This document shows, piece after piece, positions 6,127 to 8,896 of a stretch of DNA of 8,896 nucleotides. The DNA is from Clostridia bacterium (GTDB lineage: Bacteria; Bacillota; Clostridia; Christensenellales; Borkfalkiaceae), in NCBI GenBank assembly GCA_029063275.1, contig JAIDOO010000053.1:1-8896 (forward strand). The letters are read 5' to 3'. Made by a program: the position numbers and the translations under genes. The notes under the pieces were generated by a model that was not told where the DNA came from, did not search any database, and saw nothing but the letters and a program-made list of their open reading frames with translations. Positions within the stretch are counted from its first letter, which is position 1. Each line of letters opens with the position of its first letter.

Positions 6127-6286
6127 CGTGTTCCTCCTTTCCGCACGATTGCGGTCGATAAAAAATTTCCTTGCACCCGTAAAGACGCAAGGAAAACCAA
6201 AAAATCGATTTAAAGCTTTTTTCCTGCTTCCTGAGCGGGGTATTGAGCCGAAGCACCCGCCGTCTTGGGTTGCAAAATTTATTTAC
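6127..6286 (-). ncRNA. L10 (rplJ) ribosomal protein leader
   Basis: The approximately 160-base leader of the rplJL transcript. Around 6266-6235 the RNA reads AAGACGGCGGGUGC, then UUCG, then GCUCAAUACCCCGC, which matches my memory of the conserved L10 leader: a GC stem, a kink-turn-like internal loop and a tetraloop mimicking the L10 site in 23S rRNA. It is followed by an antiterminator segment (6227-6217) and an intrinsic terminator (6195-6160). Known clostridial/bacillus leaders of this type let excess L10-L12 complex favour termination. The final stretch holds the GGAGG for rplJ. Confidence 0.85.
6160..6195 (-). terminator. attenuator terminator in the rplJ leader
   Basis: On the minus strand TTTCCTTGC (6174-6166 side) and its complement form a perfect 9-bp stem (6166-6174 with 6187-6195) with a 12-base loop and an immediate TTTTTT tract. 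The upstream segment GCAGGAAAA (6227-6219) can pair with the 5' arm TTTTCCTTGC with one bulge, making a competing antiterminator. Confidence 0.85.
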
Positions 6287-6292
6287 TTTGTA

Positions 6293-6321
6293 ATTATAGC
6301 CGTTTTACGGCTGTCAGTCAA
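6293..6321 (-). promoter_or_regulatory. strong promoter for rplJL with a hairpin sequence in its spacer
   Basis: TTGACT (6321-6316) and an exact TATAAT (6298-6293) are separated by an ideal 17 bases, with an AT-rich UP-like stretch upstream (6322-6345). A 6-3-6 inverted repeat (AGCCGT, AAA, ACGGCT; 6298-6312) fills most of the spacer. The start is expected near 6286. Confidence 0.88.
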
Positions 6322-6432
6322 TTATTTTTGACCATATTTTTCAAAAACACAGAGATACGGGCAAGACAAGGCTCGCGCGGATTTGTTGCAGGCGTGTATT
6401 ATAATACAACCAAAACAAAACATAAGCGTAAC

Positions 6433-6460
6433 GAAGTATTGCGAAGTATATTTGCGTTTT
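6433..6460. repeat. 28-bp intergenic repeat, copy 1 (after rplA)
   Basis: This copy matches 7777-7804 at 27 of 28 positions, the last 24 being identical (starting TATTGCGAAG and ending TTTGCGTTTT on the plus strand). It lies 6 bases after the rplA stop in the direction of transcription. Within it CGAAGTAT is repeated at a 10-base step. GCGAA/TTTGC can form a short stem in plus-strand RNA. The rest of this gap (6346-6432) shows nothing I can name. Confidence 0.85.
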
Positions 6461-6466
6461 TACAGA

Positions 6467-7156
6467 TTAACCTTTGTTATATACAACCTTTACGCCAGGG
6501 CCCATCGTCGAGGTAACGGTTACGCTCTTGATGTACTGACCCTTGGAAGTTGCGGGCTTAGCCTTTACGATAGCGTCCATAAGCGCGTTGAAGTTTTCAA
6601 CGATTTTTTCCGCACCGAACGACTTTTTGCCGATAGGACAGTGAATGATAGCGGTCTTATCAAGACGGTATTCAACCTTACCTGCCTTAACTTCCTGAAC
6701 GGCTTTCGCAACATCCATAGTTACGGTACCCGACTTGGGGTTGGGCATCAAGCCCTTAGGTCCGAGGATACGTCCGATACGTCCTACCATACCCATCATA
6801 TCGGGGGTGGTAATCATAACGTCGAAGTCAAACCAGTTCTGGGACTGGATGCGCTGAATGGTTTCCTCTGCGCCGACGTAATCCGCGCCTGCCGCCGTTG
6901 CCGCGTCAGCCTTTTCGCCCTTTGCGATAACGAGGACTTTCTTCTGCTTACCGGTACCGTTGGGAAGGACGAGAACGCCCCTTACCTGCTGGTCAGCCTG
7001 TCTGGGGTCAACGCCCAAACGAACGTGAAGTTCGATAGTTTCGTCAAATTTTGCCTTTGCGGTATCGAGAACGATTTTAACCGCTTCGCCCAAATCGTAG
7101 GACTTGGAGGGTTCGTAGGATTTAATGCTTTCCGCGTATTTTTTCGCCAACTTCAT
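6467..7156 (-). CDS. rplA: 50S ribosomal protein L1
   Basis: L1 forms the mobile L1 stalk at the ribosomal E site and in many bacteria represses its own operon. The 229-residue length is typical. Recognisable segments are [18 protein letters not shown] near the start of domain [21 protein letters not shown], the domain II stretch ending [16 protein letters not shown], and the C-terminal [18 protein letters not shown]. It begins 4 bases after the rplK stop, with its Shine-Dalgarno GGAGGAG formed by the last codons of rplK, so the two are coupled. No terminator is visible between rplA and the rplJ promoter, so some read-through into rplJL is likely. Confidence 0.98.
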   Translation of the reverse strand: MKLAKKYAESIKSYEPSKSYDLGEAVKIVLDTAKAKFDETIELHVRLGVDPRQADQQVRGVLVLPNGTGKQKKVLVIAKGEKADAATAAGADYVGAEETIQRIQSQNWFDFDVMITTPDMMGMVGRIGRILGPKGLMPNPKSGTVTMDVAKAVQEVKAGKVEYRLDKTAIIHCPIGKKSFGAEKIVENFNALMDAIVKAKPATSKGQYIKSVTVTSTMGPGVKVVYNKG

Positions 7157-7160
7157 AATC

Positions 7161-7586
7161 TTACTCCTCCACCGTTACGCCCATCGAGCGTGCCGTGCCC
7201 TTAATCATAGACTTAGCCGCCTCTAAATCGGTGCAGTTTAAGTCGGGCATTTTGGTCTTTGCTATTTCCTCAACCTGGGCTTTGGTAAGCTTGCCTACCT
7301 TATCCCTGTTGGGACGAGCGCTCGCAGTTTCAAGTCCCAGCGCCTTTTTGATAAGTACGGGCGTGGGGGGTGTTTTCAACTCGAACGTAAAGCTTCTGTC
7401 CTGATAGATGGTAACTACGCAGGGAATGATAAGTCCTGCCTGAGCTGCCGTCTTTGCGTTGAATTCCTTGGTAAAGCCGGGTATGTTGATACCGTGGGGA
7501 CCCAGCGTAGAACCTACGGGGGGTGCGGGGGTTGCTTTACCGGCAGGAAGTTGCAGTTTGACTACCGCGGTAATCTTTTTTGCCAT
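7161..7586 (-). CDS. rplK: 50S ribosomal protein L11
   Basis: L11 binds the GTPase-associated region of 23S rRNA together with the L10-L12 stalk base. The ATG at 7586 gives [20 protein letters not shown] and the standard 141 residues, with GGAGG 9 bases upstream; the frame stays open for 23 more codons, but that part lacks homology and would cover the leader. The Pro-rich N-terminal segment ([17 protein letters not shown]) and the C-terminal rRNA-binding domain ([23 protein letters not shown]) are both present. It is co-transcribed with rplA, and its leader contains a candidate L1-binding hairpin. Confidence 0.97.
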   Translation of the reverse strand: MAKKITAVVKLQLPAGKATPAPPVGSTLGPHGINIPGFTKEFNAKTAAQAGLIIPCVVTIYQDRSFTFELKTPPTPVLIKKALGLETASARPNRDKVGKLTKAQVEEIAKTKMPDLNCTDLEAAKSMIKGTARSMGVTVEE

Positions 7587-7660
7587 TTTTTGTTTCCTCC
7601 GTGTGGTATTTGCGAACGCGCCAGTGTAGAAAAAATTTAACGCGCTCTCCCACAAACAAG
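7587..7660 (-). promoter_or_regulatory. rplK leader with candidate L1-binding hairpin
   Basis: On the minus strand, UGUGG (7654-7650) within UUUGUGGGAG pairs with CCACA (7606-7602), directly before the CGGAGG Shine-Dalgarno of rplK. GUGGGAG followed by a closing CCAC next to the start is what I recall of L1-binding leaders of L11-L1 operons, which mimic the L1 site on 23S rRNA. L1 bound here would block initiation. The inner pairing is less clear. I find no convincing promoter between nusG and this element. Confidence 0.45.
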
Positions 7661-7776
7661 TTCACGCATTTATTTTTATTAGGAAAACAAATGCCGTGAG
7701 ATTTATAATGTCGTAAAATTGCTTGATTGCCGGAATAAATCCGACCTTACAATTTTCGGCGTTATTAATTAAATAT

Positions 7777-7804
7777 GAAATATTGCGAAGTATATTTGCG
7801 TTTT
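7777..7804. repeat. 28-bp intergenic repeat, copy 2 (at the nusG stop)
   Basis: Second copy of the repeat at 6433-6460, with one mismatch. Here its end overlaps the first two transcribed bases of the nusG TAA stop. Both copies are in the same orientation and at the same place relative to a minus-strand ribosome/transcription gene. Confidence 0.85.
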
Positions 7805-8336
7805 AGTCTGCCAGTTTGCTTATCTGAATATACTCAACCTCGACGTCGGTAGCTCTGCCGAACATTTCGATATTGATTTTGGCTTTCTGCGAAGCGTCGT
7901 TAAGCTCGGTGATGGTTCCCTGGAAGCCTTCGAGAGGACCCGCGTCAACGCTCACTTTGTCGCCTACCGCAAACTCGCCTTCAACCACCCTCTCTTCGAG
8001 GCGCATCTTGCGGATTTCGCCTTCCTTCAAGGGAATGGGTCTGCCCTGGGGACCGACGAAGCCCGTTACGCCCCTCGTGTTGGTTATCCAGTACCAAAGC
8101 TGGTTGGAGTATATCATCTTTATAAAAACGTAGCAGGGAAGAAGCTTGCGCTCGACAATTTTGCGCTTGCCGTTCTTCTCTTCTATCGTCTGCTCCATAG
8201 GGATTTTCACGTCGAAAATCATGGATTGCAGATTATTGTTTTCTATAAGCCTTTCAAGGTTGTCCTTCACCATTGACTCGTAGCCGGCGTAGGTGTGAAG
8301 AATATACCAGCAGGGCGTAGTCGTTACGTCTACCAT
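7803..8336 (-). CDS. nusG: transcription termination/antitermination protein NusG
   Basis: Binds RNA polymerase and modulates pausing, Rho function and coupling to translation. The 177 residues are normal for the family. The NGN domain occupies about 8-110 (CWYILHTYAGYESMVKDNL, then KLLPCYVFIKM and NTRGVTGFVGP), and the KOW domain about 122-177 (FAVGDKVSVDAGPLEGFQGT and the closing VEVEYIQISKL). The stretch EEKNGKRKIVERKLLPCY is typical of bacillota NusG. The ATG at 8336 has GGAG 8 bases upstream and lies 3 bases after the secE stop, so the pair is co-translated. A 217-base gap separates it from rplK. Confidence 0.98.
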   Translation of the reverse strand: MVDVTTTPCWYILHTYAGYESMVKDNLERLIENNNLQSMIFDVKIPMEQTIEEKNGKRKIVERKLLPCYVFIKMIYSNQLWYWITNTRGVTGFVGPQGRPIPLKEGEIRKMRLEERVVEGEFAVGDKVSVDAGPLEGFQGTITELNDASQKAKINIEMFGRATDVEVEYIQISKLAD

Positions 8337-8339
8337 TCT

Positions 8340-8582
8340 TTATTCTCCGAACCCCTTGATATTGGTTATTACTTTCAAAAGCTCTTCGAGACCGTAGTTG
8401 ATTGCGGTAACGATTACCGTAAACACAAGTACAACCACTAAAACTACGCACGTACCCTTTATAACTTTGGGGAAAGTAGGCCAAGTTACCCTTTTCAGCT
8501 CGGAAAAGGTTTCTTTGAGCTTTCTGCCCATTCTCACGAAGATATTAGGCTTTTTTACTTTGTTGTCGTTTTTGGACGCCAT
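8340..8582 (-). CDS. secE: preprotein translocase subunit SecE
   Basis: Small essential subunit of the SecYEG membrane channel. The 80 residues match the short Gram-positive form: a basic N-terminus, the amphipathic helix with KETFSELKRVTWPTFPKV (about 23-40), and one transmembrane segment (about 44-63). GGGAG lies 6 bases before the ATG. It is between rpmG, 40 bases upstream, and nusG, 3 bases downstream, the standard order in Bacillota. A 6-bp hairpin (8598-8603 with 8611-8616) lies in the gap to rpmG but has no following U-tract, so transcription should continue. Confidence 0.97.
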   Translation of the reverse strand: MASKNDNKVKKPNIFVRMGRKLKETFSELKRVTWPTFPKVIKGTCVVLVVVLVFTVIVTAINYGLEELLKVITNIKGFGE

Positions 8583-8622
8583 AAATAACTCCCTTTACGA
8601 AAGATAATTGCTTTCGGAAAAA

Positions 8623-8784
8623 TTACTTCGTTTCCTTGTGCTCGGTATGTTTCTTGCAGAAGGGGCAGTATTTTGAAATAGTAAGCCTGTCGGGATCGTT
8701 GCGCTTGTTCTTATAGCTGTCGTAATTCCTGCGCTTACATTCGGTACATTCAAAAGTTATTTTAGCCCTTGTTGATGCTTTCAT
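8623..8784 (-). CDS. rpmG: 50S ribosomal protein L33, zinc-binding form
   Basis: A 53-residue ribosomal protein starting [20 protein letters not shown] and ending with a basic tail. Two CxxC pairs (C13/C16 and C40/C43) make it the zinc-containing C+ type. [24 protein letters not shown] contains the L33 core. ATG 8784 is preceded by GGAG at 9 bases. It is the first gene after the rightmost promoter and leads the rpmG-secE-nusG transcript. Many Bacillota have a second, cysteine-free copy induced under zinc starvation; none is in this window. Confidence 0.96.
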   Translation of the reverse strand: MKASTRAKITFECTECKRRNYDSYKNKRNDPDRLTISKYCPFCKKHTEHKETK

Positions 8785-8835
8785 TATGGAAAACTCCGTA
8801 CAAAAAAATTACACCCCCAATTTGAGTGCCTTTTG

Positions 8836-8864
8836 AGTTTAACACACAATTAAAGGGTTGTCAA
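8836..8864 (-). promoter_or_regulatory. strong promoter for rpmG-secE-nusG
   Basis: Exact TTGACA (8864-8859) and TAAACT (8841-8836) with a 17-base spacer, preceded by AT-rich sequence to the window end. The start is expected near 8829, leaving a leader of about 45 bases. A short palindrome, GGTTG-A-CAACC, is centred on the -35 box. Confidence 0.88.
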
Positions 8865-8896
8865 CCTTTTTTGTTTAAATATCTTTAATTTTATTA

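Noticed and set aside
6396..6407. Perfect palindrome GTATTATAATAC containing TATAAT on both strands
   Set aside because: No -35 hexamer at a suitable distance on either strand and no gene start nearby that needs it.
6383..7204. Long plus-strand open frame of 273 codons opposite rplA
   Set aside because: It lies almost wholly antisense to a clear L1 gene, lacks a ribosome binding site and has no recognisable domain; it is a reading-frame shadow.
7587..7655. N-terminal extension of L11 by 23 residues
   Set aside because: The reading frame is open, but the extra residues are unlike any L11, they cover the leader hairpin, and the internal ATG has GGAGG at a proper distance.
8598..8616. CGAAAG/CTTTCG hairpin between rpmG and secE
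   Set aside because: The T-run is on the wrong side for the minus strand, so it cannot terminate the rpmG transcript; other roles are unsupported.

Overview
The window looks like the chromosome of a Gram-positive, low-to-mid-GC anaerobe of the class Clostridia (Bacillota). It carries a DUF5685-type gene, a clostridial-style L10 leader with transcription attenuation, the zinc-binding form of L33, AGGAGG-type ribosome binding sites and near-consensus sigma-A promoters. I cannot place it below class level; an uncultured gut clostridium is a guess.

Almost everything is on the minus strand, so it reads from right to left. The right half (8864 to 5125) is the translation/transcription cluster rpmG - secE - nusG - rplK - rplA - rplJ - rplL. 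A strong promoter drives rpmG. A second strong promoter sits directly before rplJL and is followed by an L10 autoregulatory leader with an attenuator. The rplK leader contains a candidate L1-binding hairpin next to its Shine-Dalgarno. An almost identical 28-bp sequence occurs just after the stops of both nusG and rplA. The cluster ends at a strong terminator after rplL instead of running on into rpoB.

The middle (4455-5056) is a compact two-gene unit bracketed by strong hairpin terminators. It holds a small XRE-type DNA-binding protein on the plus strand and an unrecognised 51-residue protein on the minus strand. They diverge from overlapping promoters, and a perfect 19-bp palindrome lies across the -35/-10 spacer, so self-repression is likely.

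The left half (4329 to 1) is one tightly packed minus-strand operon: trpS, a DUF5685-type protein, a degenerate J-domain/TPR protein ending in a nine-cysteine tail, a multi-pass membrane protein, and an RlmD-family 23S rRNA uracil-C5 methyltransferase cut by the window edge. Overlapping or nearly touching starts and stops suggest translational coupling. The three middle genes are uncharacterised and are the best candidates for an undescribed system: a possible isoprenoid-synthase-fold enzyme, a cysteine-string J-like protein and a membrane partner. That functional link is inference from sequence motifs and gene order.
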